Below are positions 24,985 through 34,801 of a stretch of DNA of 64,000 nucleotides, one piece after another. Within the stretch, counting starts at the first letter, position 1, and each line of letters opens with the position of its first letter. The position numbers were made by a program, and so were the translations under genes. The notes under the pieces were generated by a model, which was given only the letters and a program-made list of their open reading frames with translations, searched no databases and had not been told where the DNA came from. The DNA is taken from the NCBI RefSeq assembly GCF_042651785.1, contig NZ_JBHSEC010000019.1, forward strand, positions 558,001 through 622,000, in the 5' to 3' direction. The DNA comes from Chungangia koreensis. GTDB lineage: Bacteria > Bacillota > Bacilli > Bacillales_A > Planococcaceae.

Positions 24985-26082
24985 ATGGAAATCTTCAAAA
25001 GTCTAGAAAAGTACGATTATGAACAGTTGGTATTTTGCCAAGATGAAACGTCTGGTTTAAAAGCGATTATTGCGATTCATGATACAACACTAGGGCCTGC
25101 ACTTGGCGGAGCACGTATGTGGACATATGCAACAGAAGAAGATGCGATTGTTGATGCACTGCGCTTAGCGCGTGGTATGACATATAAAAACGCTGCTGCG
25201 GGATTGAACTTAGGCGGTGGTAAAACTGTTATTATCGGTGACCCATTAAAAGATAAGAATGAGGAAATGTTCCGTGCTTTCGGTCGTTTCATCCAAGGAT
25301 TAAACGGACGTTATATTACAGCTGAAGACGTGGGTACAACTGTAGCGGATATGGATATGATCCATACGGAGACAGATTATGTAACAGGTATTTCTCCAGA
25401 ATTCGGTTCTTCCGGCAATCCATCTCCTGTAACAGCTTACGGTGTTTACCGAGGAATGAAGGCTGCTGCAAAAGAAGCATTCGGTACCGATTCATTGGAA
25501 GGTAGAACAATTTCAGTTCAAGGTGTTGGGAATGTTGCTTATACACTTTGCAAATACCTGCACGAAGAAGGTGCAAGACTTATTGTAACGGATATCAATA
25601 AGAGTGCGGTTGAACGTGCGGTTAACGATTTCGGGGCAATTGCAGTAGAAGCGGATGAGATATATTCACAAGAAGCAGATATCTTCGCTCCGTGTGCACT
25701 GGGTGCCATCATTAACGATGAAACAATTCCACAGCTAAAAGCACGTGTGATCGCGGGTTCAGCAAATAACCAACTGAAAGAAGAGCGTCACGGAGATTTA
25801 ATACATGAACTTGGAATCGTGTACGCACCTGACTATATCATTAATGCCGGCGGTGTTATTAATGTAGCGGATGAATTGAATGGCTATAGCCATGAACGTG
25901 CCATGAAGAAAGTGGAAGCACTTTACGACACGATCGAAAAGGTAATTTCCATTTCTAAACGTGATGGCATTCCTACTTATATCGCAGCAGACCGATTGGC
26001 CGAAGAACGTATTGCTCGTATGGCTAAATCCCGCGGTCAATTCCTGCAAAACGGAAAACATTCACTGTCTTCCCGTGGTTAA
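24985..26082 (+). CDS. bcd: Leucine (branched-chain amino acid) dehydrogenase
   Basis: NAD-dependent reversible deamination of Leu, Val and Ile to branched-chain keto acids, the first step of the pathway encoded here. The 365 residues contain the Glu/Phe/Leu/Val dehydrogenase catalytic segment (GPALGGARMW; MTYKNAAAGLNLGGGKTVI with the catalytic Lys) and the NAD fold GVGNVAYTLCKYL. The length is normal. An AAGGAGG ribosome site precedes the ATG. It is first in the operon; in B. subtilis ptb precedes it and buk follows, and both are absent. Confidence 0.96.
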   Translation: MEIFKSLEKYDYEQLVFCQDETSGLKAIIAIHDTTLGPALGGARMWTYATEEDAIVDALRLARGMTYKNAAAGLNLGGGKTVIIGDPLKDKNEEMFRAFGRFIQGLNGRYITAEDVGTTVADMDMIHTETDYVTGISPEFGSSGNPSPVTAYGVYRGMKAAAKEAFGTDSLEGRTISVQGVGNVAYTLCKYLHEEGARLIVTDINKSAVERAVNDFGAIAVEADEIYSQEADIFAPCALGAIINDETIPQLKARVIAGSANNQLKEERHGDLIHELGIVYAPDYIINAGGVINVADELNGYSHERAMKKVEALYDTIEKVISISKRDGIPTYIAADRLAEERIARMAKSRGQFLQNGKHSLSSRG

Positions 26083-26115
26083 TCAGTTAGGGAATTTTGC
26101 GAAGGAGGCTTACGT

Positions 26116-27543
26116 ATGGCGAAAGAATATGACGTAGTAATAGTAGGGGGAGGCACCGGCGGTTATGTAGCCGCCATCCGTGCATCTCAACTCGGCTTGA
26201 AGACTGCACTTGTCGAAAAGGATTTAGTGGGTGGAACATGCTTACACAGAGGCTGTATCCCTAGTAAAGCCCTCTTGCGAAGTGCAGAAGTGTATTCCAC
26301 TTCTAAAAATCATGCAGCTGAATTCGGTGTGGACATTCAACATGTCAGCCTTGACTTTAGTCGCGTGCAAAAAAGGAAAGATGGAATTGTCCAGCAACTT
26401 CATAATGGTGTGAAAGCACTTATGAAAAAAGGAAAGATTGATGTATTCGAAGGGACAGGCCGCATTTTAGGTCCTTCCATTTTTTCTCCTATGCCTGGAA
26501 CTATTTCTGTAGAAATGAACTCCGGTGGAGAAAATGAGATGCTGATTCCTAAAAATGTCATTGTGGCAACGGGCTCTCGACCGCGTACATTACCGGGCCT
26601 CAATATTGATGGTGAGCATGTTTTAAGTTCCGATGAAGCACTTCAAATGACTGAACTTCCCTCTTCCATGATCATTGTGGGTGGTGGAGTCATTGGAATC
26701 GAATGGGCATCCATGCTAAACGATTTCGGTGTGGAAATAACCGTCATTGAATATGCTGATCGGATTATACCGACAGAGGATCAGGACGTTTCGAATGAAA
26801 TGAAAAAACTTCTTTCGAAGAAAGGCATTAAATTTATAACAGGCGCTAAAGTGAAACCTGAAACATTGGTGATTGAAAAGGGCAATGTAACTATTTCAGC
26901 GGAAGTTTCTGGCTCTGATCAAACCTTCAACGCAGAAAAAATGTTAGTATCTGTCGGACGACAGGCTAATATTGAAGGCATTGGACTAGAAAACACAGAT
27001 ATTGTCGTTGAAAAAGGATTTATTCAAGTGAAAAATACATTCCAAACAAAAGAATCCCATATATATGCAATCGGAGACGTAATCGGTGGACTTCAGCTTG
27101 CACACGTTGCTTCTCATGAAGGAATTACAGCTGTTGAGCATATTGCGGGTAATAAGACCGAACCGATAGATTACACGAAAGTATCACGCTGCATCTATTC
27201 CAGTCCAGAAGCTGCAAGTGTCGGATTGACCGAACAGCAGGCAAAAGATGAAGGATTTGAAGTCAAGGTCGGAAAGTTCCCATTTAAGGCGATTGGTAAG
27301 GCTTTAGTGTTCGGTGAGTCGGACGGCTTTGTGAAAATTATTGCGGATGCACAAACGGATGATGTGTTAGGTGTCCATATGATCGGACCACATGTGACCG
27401 ATATGATTTCCGAAGCAGGTCTTGCTATGGTATTGGATGCTGCAGCTTGGGAAATCGGTCATACGATCCATCCACATCCAACGTTAAGCGAAATTATGGG
27501 AGAAGCTGCTTTAGCTGTTGAAGGCAAAGCAATCCATATGTAA
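26116..27543 (+). CDS. lpdV: Dihydrolipoamide dehydrogenase of the branched-chain complex (E3)
   Basis: Reoxidises the lipoyl groups of BkdB with FAD and NAD. The 475 residues show the FAD motif VIVGGGTGGYVAAIRASQLG, the redox disulfide GGTCLHRGCIPSKALL (Cys42 and Cys47), the NAD loop IIVGGGVIGIEWASML, the second FAD motif YAIGDVIGG and the C-terminal catalytic HPHPTLSE with His-Glu. The length is normal. A GAAGGAGG ribosome site lies 33 bases after bcd, the slot where buk would be in B. subtilis. Confidence 0.96.
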   Translation: MAKEYDVVIVGGGTGGYVAAIRASQLGLKTALVEKDLVGGTCLHRGCIPSKALLRSAEVYSTSKNHAAEFGVDIQHVSLDFSRVQKRKDGIVQQLHNGVKALMKKGKIDVFEGTGRILGPSIFSPMPGTISVEMNSGGENEMLIPKNVIVATGSRPRTLPGLNIDGEHVLSSDEALQMTELPSSMIIVGGGVIGIEWASMLNDFGVEITVIEYADRIIPTEDQDVSNEMKKLLSKKGIKFITGAKVKPETLVIEKGNVTISAEVSGSDQTFNAEKMLVSVGRQANIEGIGLENTDIVVEKGFIQVKNTFQTKESHIYAIGDVIGGLQLAHVASHEGITAVEHIAGNKTEPIDYTKVSRCIYSSPEAASVGLTEQQAKDEGFEVKVGKFPFKAIGKALVFGESDGFVKIIADAQTDDVLGVHMIGPHVTDMISEAGLAMVLDAAAWEIGHTIHPHPTLSEIMGEAALAVEGKAIHM

Positions 27544-27557
27544 AGGGAGGAAATGAG

Positions 27558-28562
27558 ATGACAAATCGTCATGAAGCAATCGGTTTGACGAATGATGATG
27601 TATTGAAAATGTATGAAGAAATGCTTCTTGCTCGTCGAATTGATGAGCGTATGTGGCTTTTGAACCGTGCAGGTAAGATTCCTTTCGTCATTTCATGTCA
27701 AGGCCAGGAGGCTGCACAAATCGGTGCTGCTTTCGCCTTAGATAACGCGAAAGATTATATCGCACCATATTACCGGGATATGGGGGTTGTTCTTCATTTC
27801 GGTATGACTCCGAAAGAGTTGATGCTCTCTGCTTTCGCAAAAGCAGAAGATCCAAACTCAGGCGGACGCCAAATGCCTGGCCACTTTGGACAGAAAAAGA
27901 ATCGGATTTTAACGGGGTCATCTCCTGTTACAACACAAGTTCCGCATGCAGTTGGAGTGGCACTTGCTGCCAAGATGCGCGGGGAAGATTTCATCACATT
28001 TGTAACATTAGGGGAAGGTTCCTCTAACCAAGGTGATTTCCACGAAGGCTTAAACTTTGCAGGGGTTCATAAATTACCGACAATCATAATGGTTGAAAAC
28101 AATAAATATGCCATCTCCGTGCCATATGACAGACAGGTAGCCGCAGAAAATATTTCTGATCGCGCTATCGGTTATGGTATGCCTGGAGTTACAGTGGATG
28201 GTACAGATCCATTAGAGGTTTACAAAGTCGTCAAGGAAGCAGCAGACCGTGCACGTAATGGAGAAGGACCGAGCCTCATCGAAACGGTATGTTATCGTTT
28301 AACGGCACACTCATCTGATGACGATCATCGTGTATACCGTACTGATGAAGAATTAGCTGCAGAAAAAGAGAAAGATCCGATTCTCTTATTCTCTGCTTAT
28401 TTGAGAGAGAATGGAGTTTTAACAGAAGATGTCGAGCAGAGTATGGAACAGCGTATTAAAGACGTTGTCAATGAAGCGACAGATTATGCGGAAAACGCAC
28501 CTTACGCTGAGCCTGAGCATGCACTTCGTTATGTGTATGCAGAAGACGGGGGGAATAACTAA
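27558..28562 (+). CDS. bkdAA: Branched-chain keto acid dehydrogenase E1 alpha
   Basis: The thiamine-diphosphate-binding alpha subunit of the decarboxylase component. The 334 residues contain MLLARRIDERMWLLNRAGKI, GGRQMPGHFG, the diphosphate motif GEGSSNQGDFHEGLNFA...ENNKYAIS and the phosphorylation-loop-like region RLTAHSSDDDHRVYR. The length is normal. It begins 14 bases after lpdV behind GGGAGG. The last base of its stop codon region abuts bkdAB. Confidence 0.95.
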   Translation: MTNRHEAIGLTNDDVLKMYEEMLLARRIDERMWLLNRAGKIPFVISCQGQEAAQIGAAFALDNAKDYIAPYYRDMGVVLHFGMTPKELMLSAFAKAEDPNSGGRQMPGHFGQKKNRILTGSSPVTTQVPHAVGVALAAKMRGEDFITFVTLGEGSSNQGDFHEGLNFAGVHKLPTIIMVENNKYAISVPYDRQVAAENISDRAIGYGMPGVTVDGTDPLEVYKVVKEAADRARNGEGPSLIETVCYRLTAHSSDDDHRVYRTDEELAAEKEKDPILLFSAYLRENGVLTEDVEQSMEQRIKDVVNEATDYAENAPYAEPEHALRYVYAEDGGNN

Positions 28563-29545
28563 TGGCCGTTATGTCGTATATCGATGCCATCACTTTGGCG
28601 ATGAAGGAAGAGATGGAACGCGATGACCGCGTATTTGTTCTTGGTGAGGACGTCGGAAAAAAAGGCGGGGTCTTTAAAGCAACTCAAGGATTATACGATC
28701 AGTTTGGGGAATATCGAGTTTTGGATACTCCACTAACTGAGTCTGCCATTGCAGGAGTAGGAATCGGAGCTGCCATGTATGGACTTCGTCCCATTGCAGA
28801 AATGCAATTTGCTGATTTCATCATGCCTGCAGTGAACCAAATCATTTCCGAAGCATCCAGAATCCGGTATCGTTCCAATAATGATTGGTCCTGTCCGATG
28901 GTTGTCCGTGCACCATTCGGCGGGGGTGTCCATGGTGCCCTTTATCACTCACAATCGGTAGAAGCAGTATTTGCAAACCAACCTGGATTAAAAATTGTCA
29001 TCCCTTCAACTCCATATGACGCTAAAGGGTTGTTAAAAGCAGCGATCCGTGATGAGGATCCTGTGTTATTCTTCGAACATAAACGTGCCTATCGACTCAT
29101 TAAAGGCGAAGTACCCGAAGATGACTACGTATTACCAATCGGAAAGGCAGATGTAAAACGGGAAGGCGAAGACATTACAGTTATTACTTACGGTCTATGT
29201 GTACATTTTGCTTTACAAGCTGCAGAACGATTAGCTGAAGATGGCATTTCTGTCCATGTTCTCGATTTACGTACAGTCTATCCATTAGATCAGGAAGCGA
29301 TTGTCGAGGCTGCTTCTAAAACAGGTAAAGTATTGTTAGTAACTGAAGACAATAAAGAAGGAAGTATCATGAGTGAAGTGGCAGCAATCATTTCTGAAAA
29401 CTGCTTATTTGATCTCGATGCTCCGATCAAACGTCTTGCAGGTCCTGATGTTCCCGCGATGCCATATGCACCAACAATGGAGAAATTCTTCATGTTGAAT
29501 CCGGATAAAGTCGAAAAAGCGATGCGTGAATTAGCTGAATTCTAA
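28562..29545 (+). CDS. bkdAB: Branched-chain keto acid dehydrogenase E1 beta
   Basis: The beta subunit of E1, completing the alpha2beta2 decarboxylase. The 327 residues have the transketolase pyrimidine domain (LGEDVGKKGGVFKATQGL; FDTPLTES-like segment; MQFADFIMPAVNQIISEASR) and the C-terminal transketolase domain (DLRTVYPLD). The ATG overlaps the bkdAA stop by one base, with GGGGG upstream, implying coupled 1:1 synthesis. It is the conserved partner of bkdAA. Confidence 0.95.
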   Translation: MAVMSYIDAITLAMKEEMERDDRVFVLGEDVGKKGGVFKATQGLYDQFGEYRVLDTPLTESAIAGVGIGAAMYGLRPIAEMQFADFIMPAVNQIISEASRIRYRSNNDWSCPMVVRAPFGGGVHGALYHSQSVEAVFANQPGLKIVIPSTPYDAKGLLKAAIRDEDPVLFFEHKRAYRLIKGEVPEDDYVLPIGKADVKREGEDITVITYGLCVHFALQAAERLAEDGISVHVLDLRTVYPLDQEAIVEAASKTGKVLLVTEDNKEGSIMSEVAAIISENCLFDLDAPIKRLAGPDVPAMPYAPTMEKFFMLNPDKVEKAMRELAEF

Positions 29546-29563
29546 TGGGAAGGAGGAATTATC

Positions 29564-30868
29564 ATGGCATTCGAACAAATCAAAATGCCGCAGTTAGGGG
29601 AATCCGTTACGGAAGGAACCATTGAAAGATGGCTCGTCAAACCTGGTGATGTGGTAAATAAATATGACCCGCTTGCAGAAGTGAATACTGACAAAGTGAC
29701 GGCTGAAGTACCTTCTTCCTTCACAGGAACGATTAAAGAACTAATCGCACAAGAAGGAGAGACGTTAGAGGTAGGAGCCGTAGTCTGCACGATTGAAACA
29801 GAAGGCGGAAACAGTGAATCCAAAACGGAAGCGGTTCCGGCGAAAGAAGAAGTTGCAAATGAAATGCCGGCTGCAGGTTCTCAAAAACCAGCCTCTCCTT
29901 TAAAGCGTGATCAAGAGTCAAAAGCGCGGTACTCTCCAGCTGTTCTGCGACTTGCACAAGAACATGACATCGACTTAACCCTTGTTAACGGTACTGGAAT
30001 GGGTGGCCGTATAACAAGGAAAGACCTACAAAAACTTATTGAAAGTGGAACAATTCCTACCCCACAAGGTGGCCCGGCTCAAGGAGAACCCGCACAATCA
30101 GCTGCAGCTCCAAGTAGCCAACCAGAATTGAAAACAACTCCGGCACCTACTCCGATTCAATCATCTGCTGGAGATATTGAAATACCGGTATCTGGTGTCC
30201 GCCGCGCAATTGCGAACAACATGGTAAAGAGCAAACACGAGGCACCGCATGCATGGATGATGGTCGAAGTAGACGTCACCAGCTTAGTCAAATACCGTGA
30301 CTCATTGAAGAATGAATTCAAGCAAAAAGAAGGATTCAATTTAACTTACTTTGCCTTTTTCGTAAAAGCTGTCGCTCAAGCATTGAAAGAGTTCCCGATG
30401 ATGAATTCCATGTGGGCAGGCGACAAGATCATTCAGAAGAAAGATATTAACTTATCAATCGCCGTTGCAACGGATGAAGCACTTTTCGTACCGGTCATCA
30501 AACATGCCGACGAAAAGACTGTTAAAGGAATTGCAAGGGATATCAATGACTTAGCTCTCAAAGTACGTTCCGGAAAACTGAAATCAGAAGATATGTCCGG
30601 TGGTACGTTTACCGTAAATAACACAGGTTCATTCGGTTCAGTCCAATCGATGGGGATCATTAATCACCCACAAGCTGCAATTCTTCAGATCGAGGCGATT
30701 GTGAAACGCCCAGTGATCATTGATGGAATGATTGCAGTCAGAGACATGGTGAACATATGTCTATCTTTAGACCACCGTGTATTGGATGGTTTAGTGGCCG
30801 GTCGTTTCTTAGCACGTGTGAAAGAGATATTGGAAAAGACAACGAAAGATAATACATCAGTATATTAA
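29564..30868 (+). CDS. bkdB: Branched-chain keto acid dehydrogenase E2 (lipoamide acyltransferase)
   Basis: The core of the complex, transferring branched acyl groups to CoA. The 434 residues comprise a lipoyl domain (about 1-78; lipoyl Lys44 in NTDKVTAEVPS), a Pro/Ala-rich linker, a peripheral-subunit-binding domain (about 125-160; SPAVLRLAQEHDIDL...GGRITRKDL), a second linker rich in Pro and Gln, and the catalytic domain ending in LSLDHRVLDG with the active-site His and Asp. The length is normal. It is the last gene of the operon, followed by a terminator. Confidence 0.95.
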   Translation: MAFEQIKMPQLGESVTEGTIERWLVKPGDVVNKYDPLAEVNTDKVTAEVPSSFTGTIKELIAQEGETLEVGAVVCTIETEGGNSESKTEAVPAKEEVANEMPAAGSQKPASPLKRDQESKARYSPAVLRLAQEHDIDLTLVNGTGMGGRITRKDLQKLIESGTIPTPQGGPAQGEPAQSAAAPSSQPELKTTPAPTPIQSSAGDIEIPVSGVRRAIANNMVKSKHEAPHAWMMVEVDVTSLVKYRDSLKNEFKQKEGFNLTYFAFFVKAVAQALKEFPMMNSMWAGDKIIQKKDINLSIAVATDEALFVPVIKHADEKTVKGIARDINDLALKVRSGKLKSEDMSGGTFTVNNTGSFGSVQSMGIINHPQAAILQIEAIVKRPVIIDGMIAVRDMVNICLSLDHRVLDGLVAGRFLARVKEILEKTTKDNTSVY

Positions 30869-30875
30869 TCATTTC

Positions 30876-30905
30876 GAGACTGGTTTTACACACCAGTCTT
30901 TTTCT
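30876..30905 (+). terminator. bkd operon terminator
   Basis: AGACTGG/CCAGTCT stem, 9-base loop, T5 tail. Confidence 0.85.
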
Positions 30906-30960
30906 TTATTTGTGTTCCTCCTGATTTATAGTCTCATAATATTATTATGTTAACTAAAAT

Positions 30961-30974
30961 AGAAAGCGCTTTAT
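30961..30974. promoter_or_regulatory. Cre-like site and promoter region of mutA-mutB-meaB
   Basis: AGAAAGCGCTTTAT matches 11 of 14 cre positions and carries the same AAAGCGCTTTAT-type core as the bcd site. A TATAAA -10 lies at 30991-30996 and its -35 would fall on the cre (CTTTAT at 30969-30974, 16-base spacer), so CcpA would compete with polymerase. Confidence 0.5.
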
Positions 30975-31037
30975 TGAATGTACCATCTCGTATAAAATAT
31001 ATGAAGATACCAATTTTTTCAGAGGGGGGTTGGAATA

Positions 31038-32654
31038 GTGACGATTGAACGATTAAGAGGGACTTCATTTACTCAGAAAACTTATGAGGCATGGAAAGTA
31101 GAAGCTGAAAAAGCTTTGAAAGGTAAGCCGTTCGAAACTTTAGTTACTGAAACGCTGGAGGGAATAAAACTCCAACCTTTATATACAAAGGAAATGGTTG
31201 AAAATCGTGACAAGATTTCAGCCGCAGTAAGAAAACAAAAAAATACTGGCAGTTGGACAATTGCCCAGGACGTTTTTACTGATACGGCCGAGCAGTATCT
31301 GCTCAGTTTAAAAGACTCCCTTTCCAAAGGGAACGAAACTATCGTATATAAGAGTTATGGATTCGAATGGTCTGAGAACCAATTACATGAATTGGCACAA
31401 CTTATGACCGAATATCCCATTCATTTTTACATATACGATCAACATGATCCGATCATCCAAGTGTTCGATATGATTGGTCAAAAGGATTCAGTGAAAGGAT
31501 TTATATCAGACCCTAAATACCTTACTGCATTCACCAACTTGAAACTAATTGTTGATACGACGGAAATTCACTACATGGGAGCAAATACAGTCCAAGAGTT
31601 AGCAGTTGCTTTGTATATGGTGACAAAATCGGATAAATATTTAAATCGTATAGCTGTTCGCTTTCAAGTGGATACGAATTTCTTCATGGAAATGGCTAAG
31701 TTACGAGCATTCCGAGTGCTTTGGAAAGCATTGATCGAAGCGTATGACACGGAATCGGTTCCGGTTGGTTTAATTGCCGAAACATCCTTACGATCGTTCT
31801 CTAAATTAGATCCGGATGTGAACCTGTTAAGAACAGGAAACATGGCTTTTTCAGCTGCACTTGGTGGGGCTGAACTGATTACGGTGCACCCTCATACCAT
31901 CTTGACTGGTACAACGGAAAAATCCGTCCGCTTAGCACGCAATGTCCAACTGATTATTAGAGAAGAGGCGCATATCGGTAAAGTTGTGGATCCCGCAGGA
32001 GGATCTTATTATATTGAATCGTTAACTGCTCAATTGGCAGAATTAGCTTGGACTCAATTCTTAAACATACAGGAAAATGGATTGGACCAGTTATACGCAG
32101 AAGTGGAATCGGTCAGAAAGAAGAAAGAAGATCTTTTGGCTGTCCGAAAGGTCTCGCTAATCGGAACGAACAAATACGCTGACCCTTCAAACGAAGTCAA
32201 TACAACAATTGCCATACCGGTTAAACGATTGGCAGAAACTTATGAACACTTAAGGGCAGATGGGCAACCTCCAAAAACTGCACTTCTCCTATTTGGTCCT
32301 TTAAAAGATGTTAAACCTCGTGCGGATTTTGTCAGTGGATTCTTGAATGTAGGAGGGATTTCACCAGTATGGAGCCCTTCTTTCAATGATCCTGTAGAAT
32401 CGTTGAAATGGCTGCGGGATGAGAAAATTGAATATGCAGTGGTCTGTGCAAAAGACGATGAGTGCCCGAATATAGTGGGATCACTTCTTAAATTGAAGCC
32501 TGAGTCGATCATCGATATTGCCGGTCGGTTCGATCAAAAAGTAATGGATGCTTGGAAAAAAGAAGGCCTGAACGGGTGCATATATAACGGACAACATATA
32601 GTTGAAAAATTGGCGTCCATTCTTTCATTACGAAAGGAGGCAGAGAACCGATGA
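31038..32654 (+). CDS. mutA: Methylmalonyl-CoA mutase small subunit (non-B12-binding)
   Basis: Heterodimer partner of MutB. The 538 residues align in order with the mutase TIM-barrel domain (TNLKLIVDTTEIHYMGANTVQELAVALY; DPAGGSYYIESLTAQLAELAW) and have a degenerate C-terminal flavodoxin-like domain. The cobalamin signature DxHxxG is missing, as expected for the small subunit. GAGGGGGG precedes a GTG start. It overlaps mutB by four bases. With mutB and meaB it forms an operon converting methylmalonyl-CoA, from Val, Ile or propionate, to succinyl-CoA. Confidence 0.92.
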   Translation: MTIERLRGTSFTQKTYEAWKVEAEKALKGKPFETLVTETLEGIKLQPLYTKEMVENRDKISAAVRKQKNTGSWTIAQDVFTDTAEQYLLSLKDSLSKGNETIVYKSYGFEWSENQLHELAQLMTEYPIHFYIYDQHDPIIQVFDMIGQKDSVKGFISDPKYLTAFTNLKLIVDTTEIHYMGANTVQELAVALYMVTKSDKYLNRIAVRFQVDTNFFMEMAKLRAFRVLWKALIEAYDTESVPVGLIAETSLRSFSKLDPDVNLLRTGNMAFSAALGGAELITVHPHTILTGTTEKSVRLARNVQLIIREEAHIGKVVDPAGGSYYIESLTAQLAELAWTQFLNIQENGLDQLYAEVESVRKKKEDLLAVRKVSLIGTNKYADPSNEVNTTIAIPVKRLAETYEHLRADGQPPKTALLLFGPLKDVKPRADFVSGFLNVGGISPVWSPSFNDPVESLKWLRDEKIEYAVVCAKDDECPNIVGSLLKLKPESIIDIAGRFDQKVMDAWKKEGLNGCIYNGQHIVEKLASILSLRKEAENR

Positions 32655-34801
32655 GTAAGCCAAACTTTAAAGATGTTGATATTAATATGGTGATTCAATC
32701 CTCAACAAAGACGAAAGTTGACGGGGTAGGATTTAAAACATACGAGGGAATAGAAATAAAACCTCAATATGATTATGACCAGGACTTTGATCATTCCAAT
32801 GATTTACCGGGAGTTGCACCGTTTACTCGTGGTCCATATCCGACGATGTATGTGACGAGACCTTGGACCGTCCGTCAATATGCAGGGTTCTCTACCGCAG
32901 AAGAAAGTAATGCTTTTTACAGAAGGAATTTAGCAATGGGTCAAAAAGGACTGTCGGTGGCTTTTGACTTGGCGACACATCGTGGATATGATTCCGATCA
33001 TCCACGTGTTACAGGCGATGTTGGAAAGGCTGGAGTTGCGATCGATTCTGTAGAAGACATGAAAATACTATTCGATGGAATTCCGCTTGATCAAATGTCG
33101 GTTTCGATGACGATGAATGGGGCAGTCTTGCCAATAATGGCATTTTATATAGTTGCTGCGGAGGAACAGGGCGTTACGCCTGGACAACTTGCCGGTACGA
33201 TTCAGAATGACATTTTAAAGGAATATATGGTGCGGAATACGTACATTTATCCACCAGAAATGTCGATGAAAATCATTGCTGATATATTTGACTACACAGC
33301 AAAGAATATGCCAAAATTCAATTCCATTTCTATTTCCGGCTATCATATGCAGGAAGCCGGAGCTACAGCAGATATAGAATTGGCGTATACATTAGCAGAC
33401 GGTCTTGAGTATGTGCGGACGGGAATAAAAGCGGGGATTGATATAGACTCTTTTGCTCCTCGGCTATCGTTCTTCTGGGCGATCGGTATGAACTATTTCA
33501 TGGAAGTAGCAAAAATGCGGGCTGCTCGCCGGATTTGGGCGCAGCTGATCAAAGGCTTCAATCCGAAAAATCCGAAATCGTTATCTTTACGGACCCATTC
33601 ACAAACGTCCGGTTGGAGCTTGACCGAACAGGATCCGTACAATAACATCACTCGTACATTGATAGAAGCGAATGCAGCTGCAATGGGTCACACACAGTCT
33701 CTCCATACGAACGCACTCGATGAAGCGATTGCATTGCCTACAGATTTCTCAGCTCGCATTGCACGAAATACACAGCTATTCCTACAAGAAGAGACGATGA
33801 TGACCAATGTTATAGATCCATGGGGAGGTTCCTACTACGTAGAGTCGTTAACCGAAGAGCTCATGGGTAAGGCTTGGGAACTCATTGAGGAAATTGAGGA
33901 ATTAGGTGGAATGGCAAAGGCGATTGAAACAGGTTTACCGAAAATGAAAATAGAAGAAGCGGCAGCAACAAGACAGGCTAAAATTGATTCCGGCAGGGAA
34001 GTCATTATCGGTGTGAACCGTTACCGCCCGGAACAGGAAGAGCCGATCGAAATCTTATCAATTGATAATACAACCGTCCGTCTAAAACAAATTGAACGTA
34101 TTCAGAAGATGAAGGCTGAGCGTAATGAAGAAGAAGTTAAACAATTGCTGGCTCGCTTGACCATAGCTGCGGAAACGGGAAGTGAAAACCTTCTTTCTTG
34201 TGCAGTGGATGCAGCAAGAGCCCGTGCAACATTAGGTGAAATATCAGACGCGATCGAAAAAGTATCAGGCAGGCATAAGGCGGTGATTCGTTCGGTGAGC
34301 GGAATCTATAGTTCAAATTATTCCAACGAAGAAGAAATCGCATCAGTGAAACAAATGTCAGAAGAGTTTTTGGAAAACGAAGGTCGCAGACCACGAATCC
34401 TGATTGCAAAGATGGGGCAGGATGGACATGACCGTGGGGCTAAGGTCGTGGCAACTGCCTATGCTGATTTAGGATTTGATGTTGATATTGGTCCGTTATT
34501 CCAAACCCCTGCAGAAACAGCACTTCAAGCAGTCGAAAATGATGTTCATGCTGTCGGAGTCAGCTCGCTTGCTGCTGGTCACCGGACATTAGTTCCTGAA
34601 TTACGACAGGAACTAAATCGCCTTGGCCGGGAAGATATCCTGATTTTTGTTGGTGGCGTTATTCCTGCACAGGATTATGAATTCCTGAAAGAAAACGGCG
34701 CTGTTGCCATTTTCGGGCCGGGTACGGTCATACCGGTTGCAGCGGAGATTATTTTGGAAGAAATCTATAAGCGTCTTGGTTATGAGGAAGTGGCGGATTG
34801 A
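32651..34801 (+). CDS. mutB: Methylmalonyl-CoA mutase large subunit (B12-binding)
   Basis: The catalytic, adenosylcobalamin-dependent subunit. The 716 residues contain the substrate barrel (RGPYPTMYVTRPWTVRQYAGF; GLSVAFDLATHRGYDSDHPRV; RTHSQTSGWSLTEQDPYNN) and the C-terminal cobalamin domain with KMGQDGHDRG (about 586-595; lower axial His), VGVSSLAAGH and FVGGVIP. All landmark residues are present. GAAAGGAGG lies before the ATG inside mutA. It is followed by meaB with a one-base overlap. Confidence 0.96.
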   Translation: MSKPNFKDVDINMVIQSSTKTKVDGVGFKTYEGIEIKPQYDYDQDFDHSNDLPGVAPFTRGPYPTMYVTRPWTVRQYAGFSTAEESNAFYRRNLAMGQKGLSVAFDLATHRGYDSDHPRVTGDVGKAGVAIDSVEDMKILFDGIPLDQMSVSMTMNGAVLPIMAFYIVAAEEQGVTPGQLAGTIQNDILKEYMVRNTYIYPPEMSMKIIADIFDYTAKNMPKFNSISISGYHMQEAGATADIELAYTLADGLEYVRTGIKAGIDIDSFAPRLSFFWAIGMNYFMEVAKMRAARRIWAQLIKGFNPKNPKSLSLRTHSQTSGWSLTEQDPYNNITRTLIEANAAAMGHTQSLHTNALDEAIALPTDFSARIARNTQLFLQEETMMTNVIDPWGGSYYVESLTEELMGKAWELIEEIEELGGMAKAIETGLPKMKIEEAAATRQAKIDSGREVIIGVNRYRPEQEEPIEILSIDNTTVRLKQIERIQKMKAERNEEEVKQLLARLTIAAETGSENLLSCAVDAARARATLGEISDAIEKVSGRHKAVIRSVSGIYSSNYSNEEEIASVKQMSEEFLENEGRRPRILIAKMGQDGHDRGAKVVATAYADLGFDVDIGPLFQTPAETALQAVENDVHAVGVSSLAAGHRTLVPELRQELNRLGREDILIFVGGVIPAQDYEFLKENGAVAIFGPGTVIPVAAEIILEEIYKRLGYEEVAD

